Below are positions 45,218 to 53,419 of a DNA stretch of 64,000 nucleotides, piece after piece. Source of the stretch: Deltaproteobacteria bacterium (GTDB taxonomy: Bacteria; Myxococcota_A; Polyangia; GCA-2747355); contig JACKDQ010000002.1 of the NCBI GenBank assembly GCA_020633415.1, positions 372,001-436,000 of the forward strand. Direction: 5' to 3'. The notes under the pieces were generated by a model, which worked only from the letters and a program-made list of their open reading frames with translations, searched no databases and was not told the origin of the DNA. Position 1 is the stretch's first letter, and each line of letters opens with the position of its first letter. The translations under genes were made by a program, and so were the position numbers.

Positions 45218-46381
45218 ATGACGTCAGGCATTCTACCGATCCAAGATATCCAGCAGCTGATCAAGACCGAGGCGCTGCGCGCCGACCGACCGATCGAACC
45301 CAGTCAGCTCCAACCCAATAGCGTCGACCTGCGCGTCGGCACAACAGCGTATCGCGCACGCTACAGCTTCCTGCCGGTAAACCAACCCGTCGCGGCGTTG
45401 CTGAGCGATCTTACCCTCGACACCATCGACCTCAGTCGTGATGAGGGCGCAATCCTCGAAACCGGCAAAGTCTACGTCGTGCCGCTGCGTGAACAGCTGG
45501 CACTACCCGCAGGATTGATGGCCAGTGCCAACCCGAAGAGCTCGACGGGTCGTCTTGATGTGATGGTCCGCATGCTAACCGATCGCGGCTCGATGTTCGA
45601 CGCCGTGCCAGCCGGCTACCAAGGGCCACTTTATCTCGAGATCGTGCCACGTTCGTTTCCGATCCGCTTGCGCGCTGACGACACACTCGCGCAACTGCGC
45701 ATCTGCCAGGGTGGACTCGGACAACTCAGCGATGATGAACTACGCCACGAGATCGCCGAGCACCAATTGATACTCGCCGAAGACGGCCATCCGATTCCCG
45801 TCGAAGAGCTCGCGCTCGATGATGGCGTTTTTCTCACGGTCTACGTGGCCAGCTCGCGCTACGACGAAACGATCGGCTTTAGTGCCAAGAAGACCACGCC
45901 GGTGGTCGATCTCCGCCGACGCGATCACACCCGGCGAAGGTTCTGGAACTACATCCCCTCGCCGCACCGCAGACGCGACCATCTGATCTTGCATCCGAAC
46001 GAGTTTTACATCTTCTCCTCGCGCGAGCGCGTGGTGATCCCGCCCCACCTTTGCGCCGAGATGGTCCCTTACGACGCCAAGAGCGGCGAGCTGCGAACCC
46101 ACTACGCCGGTTTCTTCGACAGCGGCTTTGGCATGGGGACCGGCGGCGCGCGCGTCGTCCTCGAGGTACGCAACCTCGACGTCCCCTTCCTGCTCCAAGA
46201 CGGTCAGCGGCTCTTTCGCCTGCGCTATCACCGCAACACCAGCATTCCCCAAACGCTCTACGGCACCGACATCGCCTCCAATTACCAGGGGCAGAGCCTG
46301 CGCCTCTCCAAGCACTTCGGGCTCGACAAGGGCGAAGAGGATCCGCAGCTGAACATCTTTCGCGACGGCGCCAAGGAATAG
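45218..46381 (+). CDS. dcd: dCTP deaminase (long two-domain form)
   Basis: A 387-aa enzyme of the Dcd/Dut family, long form (the usual Dcd is about 190 aa; this has two tandem trimerising domains). Conserved blocks: QLQPNSVDLRVGTTAYRARY, NPKSSTGRLDVMVRM with the catalytic-region Arg, and a second copy AGFFDSGFGMG in the C-terminal half with the QRLFRLRYHR strand. It makes dUTP from dCTP for thymidylate synthesis, in the cytoplasm. The frame is open to 45164; ATG 45218 begins directly at the conserved GILPIQDIQQL and was chosen. It sits alone between two reverse-strand genes. Confidence 0.86.
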   Translation: MTSGILPIQDIQQLIKTEALRADRPIEPSQLQPNSVDLRVGTTAYRARYSFLPVNQPVAALLSDLTLDTIDLSRDEGAILETGKVYVVPLREQLALPAGLMASANPKSSTGRLDVMVRMLTDRGSMFDAVPAGYQGPLYLEIVPRSFPIRLRADDTLAQLRICQGGLGQLSDDELRHEIAEHQLILAEDGHPIPVEELALDDGVFLTVYVASSRYDETIGFSAKKTTPVVDLRRRDHTRRRFWNYIPSPHRRRDHLILHPNEFYIFSSRERVVIPPHLCAEMVPYDAKSGELRTHYAGFFDSGFGMGTGGARVVLEVRNLDVPFLLQDGQRLFRLRYHRNTSIPQTLYGTDIASNYQGQSLRLSKHFGLDKGEEDPQLNIFRDGAKE

Positions 46382-46414
46382 CGCTAACGCCGCGATCTGC
46401 GGGCTCGGCACGTT

Positions 46415-47131
46415 TTAGTAGCGGTCCTTCCCAAAGGTCTTCAATAGGCCATCAACCCTGCAAATGCCGCCGTCGATCGGGCTTTGCAGCGTCACCGCAT
46501 TGAAGACAACCTCGGTCTGACCCGTCTGGTAGTCCCACTTTTTGATCGAGATCGATCCTGTGATCGGATCGGGGATTTTCCCCTGGATCAGCGCCGCATA
46601 GTCTTTGGCGAGGTTGGTCCATACCATCGGGTCGGCGACGTTGATGATGAAGTCCCAACAGGGCGGTGACGAACAACTCTCGGTGCGCGCCTTGCTGTTG
46701 ACCGCAACGTTGCCGCTCAGACCGACCAAGCGCAGCGCGATCTGGTGAACTGGGAAGCTGGTCGCAGTCACCGTGATCTGCGCGTCGTGAGTCGCGCCTG
46801 GATTTGGACCGATCACCCACAGGTCGCGATTTTTCAGCTGGATGTGCGAGCACGACCCGGAAAAACGCAACTGACTGACATCGGCCTTGTTGCTCTTACC
46901 CGCGGCGTCAGCGCCGCTCGCATCGGGCGCGTTCACCGTGGCGTCGACCGAAACACCGCCATCGTTGCCGATCGCGACGTCAGCCGCAACGCTGCCATCG
47001 GCAAGACTTGCGTCGCCCTGAGCGATCGCGCCGTCGGCAGCAGCGCCGTCTGTGGTCGATTTGTTGCTATCCGAGCCACAGGCTGCCAAACAGAGCAGCC
47101 CGATCAAGGACCATGATCTCGCGTTCTTCAT
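46415..47131 (-). CDS. Lipoprotein with Asp/Ala-rich linker, unknown function
   Basis: A 238-aa lipoprotein (LIGLLCLAAC, Cys18). Residues 20-82 are Asp/Ala/Gly-rich with regularly spaced Asp (DGAAADGAIAQGDASLADGS), a typical myxobacterial surface spacer. The C-terminal 150 residues look like a beta-rich globular domain with two Cys pairs (GSCSHIQL; ESCSSPPC) and a final CRVDGLLKTFGKDRY. No family recognised. It is convergent with dcd. A 181-base gap (47132-47312) separates it from the next reverse-strand lipoprotein gene and contains a small hairpin, CTTAAC/GTTAAG at about 47246-47262, of unknown role. Confidence 0.75.
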   Translation of the reverse strand: MKNARSWSLIGLLCLAACGSDSNKSTTDGAAADGAIAQGDASLADGSVAADVAIGNDGGVSVDATVNAPDASGADAAGKSNKADVSQLRFSGSCSHIQLKNRDLWVIGPNPGATHDAQITVTATSFPVHQIALRLVGLSGNVAVNSKARTESCSSPPCWDFIINVADPMVWTNLAKDYAALIQGKIPDPITGSISIKKWDYQTGQTEVVFNAVTLQSPIDGGICRVDGLLKTFGKDRY

Positions 47132-47312
47132 CTAAGCTCTCCCCAAGGTTAGCGTCGCGGTGTTACGCAAACCGCCGCGGATCCTTCCGCAACCAGCGTC
47201 TGCCAGGCAAACTGGCCGACGTCAAAGGCGAGGTTGGCGGCGGCACTTAACCCGCCGTTAAGACTGTTGTCTGTAGCAGCGGAAAGGCGAGGTGGCGCGG
47301 CGTACTGGCGCG

Positions 47313-48623
47313 CTATTCGCAGATCGCCGCGACCTGCAGCGAACGATGGTCGGTGCTGGAAAAGAGAATCAGCGCTCGGCCGTCTTTGTCGACGGCGAGG
47401 TCTTCAAAGCGTCCGATGACGCCGGGGACGGTGCGTGGCGTCAGTTCCGGACCGCTGGCATAGCGGACTTGGTTGTCTGCGCCACGATAAGCGATATGCA
47501 GACGGCCCTGAGCATCGACCACCGCCTTGACGTCGCTACCAACCGCTGGGGCTTGTTCGATCGTCGTCGTCGATTCAACGGTCGGTGCACCGCTAACCCT
47601 CACGACACCCTTGGAGCCAACACCGTAACCCCCTTTGCATTCAACAGTGGTCTGCTCGGGGACATCTTGGGAGGCGACCTCCGCGCATTGCTTTTCCCAA
47701 TCCAGTCCGTTGTTGCCCAAAGGAACCATCGTCTCGACGTTGTAAAAGGCGTCGACGCGCGATCCGCTAATCGCCAGCGCAGCAGCGCCAACGTCACCAC
47801 TGCGATCGAGAGCCACCGGCGACGCCCAACTGCGCTGGTTGCCACTGGTGTATTCGAGCGCGGTTTCGGCCTTCTTGTCGTCGGGCCACGCCAATCGGCG
47901 GGTGTACGCCAAATGGACAGTCCCCTCGGCGACAGCGAGCACCGGATCGCTGAGCTTGCCCTGGACGACGCTATGAAACTGAAACGCTTCACCCGGCGCT
48001 TTCCAGCCATAGCGCAGCATCTCGTCGGCAAAGCCGAAATAGGCGAGGTGCACGCCACCTTTGGCGTCGAGCGCCAACGGGGTGCGCATCCGAACCATAT
48101 TCGCGTCATCGATCACTTGAGCTTTGACGGCTTGCTCGCGACCACTGGCATAGAACAGCGCATCGCTAAAGAAGTCGGTATAGAGCAAATGCACATTCTG
48201 GTCGCCGTCGACGGCGATCGCCGGGTTCGACGCATCCTTGTCGTGCAGAGCGATCTTGGCGAACTGCTCGCGGCCCCAGACGTACTCAACCGCGGCACCG
48301 CCGTGCTCTTTGTCCGCCGAGATGGCGAGCACATGCAACATGCCCCAATCGTCGACGGCCAATGCGCCCGACTGTCCACCAAAGAACAGCGCCTCAGCGC
48401 GGCCGGCGTCGATCGTCAACACCGTTTTCGGGCTGGGGTCGCACTGAGCCGCGGCCTCACAACGCACGTCGCCTTTGGGAATACACTGGCCTTGCAGGCA
48501 GCATCCGCAACTGGCGTCGCAGGGCTCCTGGTAAGGGGTCCCCCGTGGGACGCCCCCCGGACAAGCGCAAAGCAGCAGCAACGTGCCGACCCAGCTAAGT
48601 TTGAGTAAAGGCAAAAGGCGCAT
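47313..48623 (-). CDS. Lipoprotein with Cys-rich head and beta-propeller repeats
   Basis: A 436-aa lipoprotein (VGTLLLLCAC, then Gly-Gly). A Cys-rich segment (CDASCGCCLQGQC) follows, then repeats of the type Leu-Ala-Val-Asp-x-x-Gly-x-x-His-Leu-x-Tyr (for example IAVDGDQNVHLLYTD, LALDAKGGVHLAYFG, AVVDAQGRLHIAYRG), at least five copies, predicting a sialidase/WD-like propeller. Probably extracellular; ligand unknown. The frame is open to 48755; ATG 48623 has GGAGGAG eight bases before it and starts the signal peptide, so it was chosen. Confidence 0.8.
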   Translation of the reverse strand: MRLLPLLKLSWVGTLLLLCACPGGVPRGTPYQEPCDASCGCCLQGQCIPKGDVRCEAAAQCDPSPKTVLTIDAGRAEALFFGGQSGALAVDDWGMLHVLAISADKEHGGAAVEYVWGREQFAKIALHDKDASNPAIAVDGDQNVHLLYTDFFSDALFYASGREQAVKAQVIDDANMVRMRTPLALDAKGGVHLAYFGFADEMLRYGWKAPGEAFQFHSVVQGKLSDPVLAVAEGTVHLAYTRRLAWPDDKKAETALEYTSGNQRSWASPVALDRSGDVGAAALAISGSRVDAFYNVETMVPLGNNGLDWEKQCAEVASQDVPEQTTVECKGGYGVGSKGVVRVSGAPTVESTTTIEQAPAVGSDVKAVVDAQGRLHIAYRGADNQVRYASGPELTPRTVPGVIGRFEDLAVDKDGRALILFSSTDHRSLQVAAICE

Positions 48624-48933
48624 CTGATCTACTCCTCCGCCTAGCAGAAGCAAATTGCGCACCAGCATGCGAGGCTTTGTTTTCAAATAGTTAGGAGACA
48701 CTGCGGGCGACAATCGACCCCTTTGCCAGCGGCAGGTCCCGTCACTTGCCCGCACTCAGCTGCCGCGCCAACACCCGCTCCGCGCGGGGAGCTACCGTCC
48801 AAATCTTGAAACAGACTTTGAGAATCGGCCGATCGTTTCCCACGTCGCGGGGGCGCCGGCGCAATAAATAGGCATAATTACAAGCATATAAGCAGAGAGA
48901 CGACTGGCACGTGACTCGCATCGGGGACGATCG
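48624..48933. other. Intergenic region with AT-rich promoter-like stretch
   Basis: These 310 bases between two divergent genes hold no convincing ORF. The part 48861-48892 is markedly AT-rich for this genome and contains CATAAT (48873-48878) and TATAAG (48887-48892), possible -10 elements for the plus-strand gene at 48934, but no matching -35 is clear. The strong Shine-Dalgarno of the minus-strand gene is at the left edge. Confidence 0.4.
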
Positions 48934-49392
48934 ATGACACTGCTGCGATCGATTGTTGTCCTTGGGCTGGCGAGTTGCTCGGCCGCGCCGGCGATCGCCG
49001 AAGGCATTGCCGAGTTTCGCGTCAACTCGGCAACCTTGCTGAGCAAGAGCCAAGCCCGGGTCGACTTCACCTGGAAATACGCCAACCGCAACCGTTTGGC
49101 ACTCGGCAAGGGTGTACGCTTTTTCGTCTTCAAGGGCAGCGCGCCGGGTTACAACAACGCCCAGACCGCGATCAACGGCGGAACGGTTACCGAGATCGGT
49201 CGCCTCGACATGACCCAGGGCGGCGGCAAACACGCGTTCAGCTTCGATCTGGCGAAAAGCGGGGTGGCCCCTGGCGAAACCTGTAGCCTGGTCGGCTATT
49301 GGAGCAACACGCACCGCTGGGGCTGCGACCCCTCGCGCCCGGGTGGCGTATTCGTCATTCCCAACGCAGTCGGCCAAACGACAATGCCGTAA
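48934..49392 (+). CDS. Exported hypothetical protein, 152 aa
   Basis: A 152-aa protein with an N-terminal signal: IVVLGLASCSAAPAIAEG. It can be read either as a lipobox (LASC, Cys15) or as a signal peptidase I site after AIA, so anchoring is uncertain. The mature part looks like one beta-rich domain (ARVDFTWKYANRNRLALGKG, RFFVFKGSAPGYNN) with two Cys (ETCSLVGYW, RWGCDPSRPG) that could form a disulfide. No family recognised. GGGGACGA upstream of ATG 48934 is a fair ribosome-binding site. It is followed by cysM on the same strand after 55 bases. Confidence 0.7.
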   Translation: MTLLRSIVVLGLASCSAAPAIAEGIAEFRVNSATLLSKSQARVDFTWKYANRNRLALGKGVRFFVFKGSAPGYNNAQTAINGGTVTEIGRLDMTQGGGKHAFSFDLAKSGVAPGETCSLVGYWSNTHRWGCDPSRPGGVFVIPNAVGQTTMP

Positions 49393-49447
49393 CGGCAGGA
49401 TCGCCCCGGCGATGGACGATCCGTTGTCCATCGGCTAAAGATTGCCC

Positions 49448-50326
49448 ATGAAGCTCGCCGAACTGATCGGCAATACGCCGCTCGTTGACCTCAGCGCGCT
49501 GATCCCGCGCTCCGGGGTGCGGCTGCTCGGCAAGTGCGAGTTCCAAAACCCCGGCGGCAGCGTCAAAGACCGCGCCGCGCTCTCGATGATCGGCAACGCC
49601 TTGGAACGCGGTGAACTCAAGCCCGGCATGCGCTTGATCGAGCCGACCAGCGGCAACACCGGGATCGCCTTGGCGATGATCGCCGCCAGCCTCGGCGTAA
49701 AGATCGACTTGGTGATGCCCGAGAGTGCGACCAAAGAGCGCGTGACAACGATGCGCGCCTACGGCGCAAAAGTGATCCTCACGCCGGCCGAGCAAGGCAT
49801 GGAGGGCGCGATCGACCACGCGCGCGCACTGCACGCCGCCGGTGGTTATCTGATGCTCGACCAGTTCAAAAACCCCGACAACCCGTTGGCTCACTTTGAA
49901 GGCACGGGTCCAGAAATCTGGCGCGACACCGACGGTGCGCTGACCCACTTCATCTCGGCGATGGGCACCACCGGAACGATCATTGGCACGTCGCGCTATC
50001 TCAAGCAGCAAAACCCGGCGGTGCAGATCATCGGCGTGCAGCCGAGCGATGGCGCGAAAATTCCCGGCATCCGTCGCTGGCCACCCGCATACCTGCCGGC
50101 CTTTTTCGAAGCCGAACGCGTCGACCGCACGATCGAGATCAGCCAAGCACAAGCCGAGCAAACGGCTCAGCGGCTAGCTCGCGAAGTCGGCATATTCGTC
50201 GGCATCAGCAGCGGCGGAGCGACGGCGGCCGCCCTCACGCTCTGCCAAGAGCTAGCGCGCGGACTGCTGGTGGTGATCCTCTGCGATCGAGGCGACCGGT
50301 ACCTCTCAGCGGGCGTCTTCGACTAG
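49448..50326 (+). CDS. cysM: Cysteine synthase B-type (O-acetylserine sulfhydrylase)
   Basis: A 292-aa PLP enzyme that makes cysteine from O-acetylserine and sulfide or thiosulfate. Start block IGNTPLVDLSAL; PLP lysine in NPGGSVKDRAA; substrate loop TSGNTGIALAMIAA; phosphate-binding MGTTGTIIGTSRYLK; and the CysM-specific IPGIRRWPPAYLP, which favours CysM over CysK. ATG 49448 was chosen; a TTG six bases upstream (49442) is also in frame. Length is normal for CysM (about 290-305). No sulfur-uptake genes are adjacent. Confidence 0.9.
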   Translation: MKLAELIGNTPLVDLSALIPRSGVRLLGKCEFQNPGGSVKDRAALSMIGNALERGELKPGMRLIEPTSGNTGIALAMIAASLGVKIDLVMPESATKERVTTMRAYGAKVILTPAEQGMEGAIDHARALHAAGGYLMLDQFKNPDNPLAHFEGTGPEIWRDTDGALTHFISAMGTTGTIIGTSRYLKQQNPAVQIIGVQPSDGAKIPGIRRWPPAYLPAFFEAERVDRTIEISQAQAEQTAQRLAREVGIFVGISSGGATAAALTLCQELARGLLVVILCDRGDRYLSAGVFD

Positions 50327-50340
50327 CGAACAAGCCGGCA

Positions 50341-50925
50341 CTAGGCCGGATTGGGTTCGGTTCTTTTCCGGCTATTTGCCTGAGGTTCAGCAAAGTCGGC
50401 CGCATCAACGCTGCTCGGTAGGTCGGTCGGTGCATCGGGCTTGGCACCGAAGAGGATCTTTAGGTAGAGCCAGAGGATCACCGCCATCCCCCACGCCAGG
50501 CCGACCACCACGCCGCCATCGACGATCCCGCGCCAGGGCTGACTCAACCGGTGAACCGCGAGAACCAAACCGATCACGCCCAGCGTCACCGACCAGGCGA
50601 CGATCTTGGCGCGACGTGACGCAAAGAAATAGGACATGCAAAACGCTGGCGCGAGGGCCACGTGTAGCGGCCGCGGATTCGCCGCCAAGTAAGCCGCCCG
50701 CGCGACAACCTTGGGTGAAAAGCGCTTTTGGAAACCGCGGTAACCCTCAGCGTACGCGTTAAACAACACCCACAGCGCATAGATCAGCGCCTGAACCGTG
50801 CTCAGACTGCCACTGCGCAGTGGCTCGAGCGCCAACGGCGTCAAACGCCAAAGCGCCTGAAAGAGCAGCAAACAGACGCCAAAGACGCCCCAGGTTAGGA
50901 TCAAGATATTCAATGGCCGTTTCAT
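50341..50925 (-). CDS. Integral membrane protein, unknown function
   Basis: A protein of about 194 aa with four to five hydrophobic segments (about residues 5-25, 40-57, 105-125 and 135-158) and a hydrophilic Pro/Asp-rich C-terminal tail (ending EPNPA). No family recognised; the central part contains NAYAEGYRGFQKRFSPK between membrane segments. The start is uncertain: GTG 50937 opens the frame four codons earlier, but ATG 50925 has a GGGAG at a workable though long distance. It is convergent with cysM, 14 bases between stops, and may share a transcript with the propeller lipoprotein upstream. Confidence 0.7.
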   Translation of the reverse strand: MKRPLNILILTWGVFGVCLLLFQALWRLTPLALEPLRSGSLSTVQALIYALWVLFNAYAEGYRGFQKRFSPKVVARAAYLAANPRPLHVALAPAFCMSYFFASRRAKIVAWSVTLGVIGLVLAVHRLSQPWRGIVDGGVVVGLAWGMAVILWLYLKILFGAKPDAPTDLPSSVDAADFAEPQANSRKRTEPNPA

Positions 50926-50974
50926 CGGCGACGACACTCCCTACAATCGGTGTTCGGGTCAAGAGACAAACGGG

Positions 50975-52906
50975 CTAGAACGAGCGGACGATCTGCTTGC
51001 TAGCGCCGACCATCCACAGCGTGTCAGCGCTGGCGTCGAGGTCGTAAAAACGCCCGGCAGCAATCGTGCTGTACAGTTCTTTCCAGTTGGCGCCATCGAA
51101 ACTGTGCAGCGCGCCTCCGCCGCTGCTATCACTGATCGCGTAAAGCAGATTGCCCTGGCGAAAAAGACTCCAAATCGTACCCGTAATCGGCGTGGTGACG
51201 ACCTGCCAGGTGCTGCCGTTGAAATGAGCGACGGAGCCTTGTTCGCCAGCCACCCAAACATCCGTTTCGCTACCGCCGTGGACCGCATGTAGCCGTGAGA
51301 GCTGCGGCACTCCGAGGGCCCGCGACCAAAGCTTGCCGTCGTAAAACAACACGCCGCCAACCCCCGCAGTGCTGCTCTCGCCAACGGCCCAGATATGGCT
51401 CGCGTCGGCCCCCCAGATCGCACGCAACTGCCGCACCGGCGGGATCGCCGCCTCTTGGACCCATGTGCTGCCGTTGAGCGTGTACATCACGCCAGCGCTG
51501 CTCGCGGTGCCCACCGACCAGTATTGGCTCGCCGACGCGCCCCAAACGCCAAACAGCGTCGTTCCTGCCGGAGCGTCAGCTTGCCAGATCCATTGCGTAC
51601 CGTCGAAGAGCGCAAAGTGCGTGCCCACGGCCCAGCTGACGTCCTTGTTTAGCCGATGGATCGCCCAAAGTGCCTTCGAGGGCCGAACATAAGCGCTCTG
51701 ACAACCAAAAGACTCACAGCGAACAATGCCATCGCTGTGCGCAACCCACGCAGCGTTGGAGCCATCAGCGGCCACCGCGGTGTAGGTCGCGCCCTTGGCA
51801 ACCTGATTGACCAGCGACCAGCTGCTGCCAGTGCGACGATGCATCGTCACTTCGGTCGCGCTGCTGGTCGTGCGAACACCATCAAAGACCCAGTGCTCGT
51901 CACCAAACTGACCACCGACGACACTACCGGTGGCGAGGGTTAGCTCCGACTGCCAGTTGTTGCCATCGAAGCGGTAAACCGAACGGGCGGCGACAAACAG
52001 CTGATCGGCGCGCCCCCAGATCTCGGTGAAATTGTCGGAACTGGTGCCGACACGAGCCGTCGACCATTTGGTACCGTCGAAGGTGTGGATGTTGCCGCCG
52101 CTACCAGCACCGATCAACTTCGCTGGCGGCTGCCCCCAAAGGGCGTTGATCGTCCCCGGCGCGCTGATCGCCGCGGTCCAACCAAAGCCATCGTAATGGA
52201 TCATCTCCCCCGCGCCGTAAGTGACCCAAACGTCGTTGGGCGCGATCGCGAACAACGCCAGACTGTTTGTCCACCCGCTGCCGCTGATCGTCCAGCTCGT
52301 TCCATCGAAGTGCAATACGGAGTCGCTACTACCGCTGCTGATCACCCAGACATCGTTCGCGCCGGTGCCGTGGACGCCCTTTAGCAGCGAACTGCTGCCG
52401 AGCGCCGCGGGCAGCGTGATCTGCGTCCAAGCCGAGCCGTCGTAGTGCAGGATCGTCGAGCTTGCGCCAACTGCATAAATGTCGCTTGGACCACTGCCCC
52501 AGATGCCCCAGAGGTCTCGCGTCGTCGGCGATTGCTGGGGGGCCCAGCTGCGCCCATCGTAGAAAAACAGCCGACCGCCGCGGCCGACAGCCCAGGCCGC
52601 CTTGTTGGAAGACCCCCAAGCTGCCGTGATCATACGGTAATCGATATGAGCTAGCGTTTGATAGCCGGTCGGGTTGGCCACGCTACCATCTGTAGTGGGA
52701 CCGCCATCTCGACCGAATGGCTCGATATAATTACCCAAATCACCAAAGCCCCCGTCACGCTGCCGACAGGTGCCGTCGACGCAAGCCACACCACGCTGGC
52801 AGGTGCTGTTGGGAAAACAACTGCCACCGGGCTCGCCTTGTTTCGGACTAGAGCTGCAGGCTGTCAGGGCGACTACCCCATACATCAGTAGCCAACAACG
52901 CATCAT
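50975..52906 (-). CDS. Large propeller-repeat lipoprotein
   Basis: A 643-aa lipoprotein (MYGVVALTAC, Cys17) with a short Cys-rich head (CFPNSTCQRGVACVDGTC) and then about a dozen repeats of some 45 residues with the signature Ile-Trp-Gly-x-x-x-x-Asp-Ile/Val-Trp-x-Val-Gly (for example IWGSGPSDIYAVGASSTILH, IWGADASHIWAVGESS). A beta-propeller, or two, is predicted; such proteins in myxobacteria are secreted or surface-exposed. No enzyme motif is seen. CCTCCC at the start side (minus strand GGGAGG) is a strong ribosome-binding site just before ATG 52906. A set of 15-bp-spaced direct repeats (52927-52967) lies immediately upstream. Confidence 0.82.
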   Translation of the reverse strand: MMRCWLLMYGVVALTACSSSPKQGEPGGSCFPNSTCQRGVACVDGTCRQRDGGFGDLGNYIEPFGRDGGPTTDGSVANPTGYQTLAHIDYRMITAAWGSSNKAAWAVGRGGRLFFYDGRSWAPQQSPTTRDLWGIWGSGPSDIYAVGASSTILHYDGSAWTQITLPAALGSSSLLKGVHGTGANDVWVISSGSSDSVLHFDGTSWTISGSGWTNSLALFAIAPNDVWVTYGAGEMIHYDGFGWTAAISAPGTINALWGQPPAKLIGAGSGGNIHTFDGTKWSTARVGTSSDNFTEIWGRADQLFVAARSVYRFDGNNWQSELTLATGSVVGGQFGDEHWVFDGVRTTSSATEVTMHRRTGSSWSLVNQVAKGATYTAVAADGSNAAWVAHSDGIVRCESFGCQSAYVRPSKALWAIHRLNKDVSWAVGTHFALFDGTQWIWQADAPAGTTLFGVWGASASQYWSVGTASSAGVMYTLNGSTWVQEAAIPPVRQLRAIWGADASHIWAVGESSTAGVGGVLFYDGKLWSRALGVPQLSRLHAVHGGSETDVWVAGEQGSVAHFNGSTWQVVTTPITGTIWSLFRQGNLLYAISDSSGGGALHSFDGANWKELYSTIAAGRFYDLDASADTLWMVGASKQIVRSF

Positions 52907-52926
52907 GCCTCCCTCGGTTGTCGCCA

Positions 52927-52967
52927 GATACTACAGCGCGAGATACGATGTCGCTGGATACGATGTC
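52927..52967. repeat. Three direct repeats with 15-bp period upstream of the propeller lipoprotein
   Basis: GATAC recurs at 52927, 52942 and 52957, exactly 15 bp apart; the last two copies extend to GATACGATGTC (52942-52952, 52957-52967). On the minus strand they sit 20-60 bases before ATG 52906, just upstream of its ribosome-binding site. They could be repeated operator half-sites or a short tandem duplication; they need no protein-coding explanation. Confidence 0.45.
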
Positions 52968-53104
52968 CAAGCTGCCATATTTCTCAGTTTTTTGGCATTA
53001 TTGGACGCATCTAGGGCCACATTGGGTCTCGCTGACGCTGTTCGTAGCAGCCAGTTCTACCCGCGTGCAACGATTGTTTTTTGTCCGATCGGCGATTTTT
53101 AGTG

Positions 53105-53419
53105 ATGCAGAGGGCAAAAGAATGTGCTCAAAACGCCGATCGTCAGGGGCGTAAGCTGCACTACGAGGGCACCGTGCTAGACAAAGAGACAGTTTTACAG
53201 GAATCCCGCTCTATGCAGGGCCCTTTGGGAGCGATCGCTTTTGCGGTACTCAAGGGACTACAGACGGCTGGTGCGTCGCAAGCCACCGTTGAGGATGTTT
53301 TCAGCAACTTGAAGCGTCATCTCTGCGCGCTGTCCGACGACGACAGCCGCGTGCTCTGCCAGGTCGTTGAGACCCGCCTCGCCGAGGCACACCGCGATCA
53401 CATCCGCAACATCGCCTAG
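53105..53419 (+). CDS. Small hypothetical protein, 104 aa
   Basis: A 104-aa soluble, mostly helical protein. Residues 30-60 carry a hydrophobic helix (GPLGAIAFAVLKGLQTAG) of borderline membrane character, followed by amphipathic helices (VEDVFSNLKRHLCALSDDDS). No family recognised. GTG 53102 and ATG 53105 are adjacent in frame; ATG was taken. The upstream 52907-53104 region is AT-richer than the surroundings and fits a promoter. Its TAG abuts the stop codon of the convergent CpaF gene with no spacer (53419/53420). Confidence 0.55.
   Translation: MQRAKECAQNADRQGRKLHYEGTVLDKETVLQESRSMQGPLGAIAFAVLKGLQTAGASQATVEDVFSNLKRHLCALSDDDSRVLCQVVETRLAEAHRDHIRNIA

Noticed and set aside
48905..48920. TGGCAC-N5-TCGCA as a sigma-54 promoter before the 152-aa gene
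   Set aside because: The -12 element has a mismatch and transcription would start at the start codon, leaving no ribosome-binding site.
52770..53102. A 110-codon plus-strand frame covering the 15-bp repeats
   Set aside because: It overlaps the start of the propeller lipoprotein antisense and ends just before a better small gene; no ribosome-binding site.
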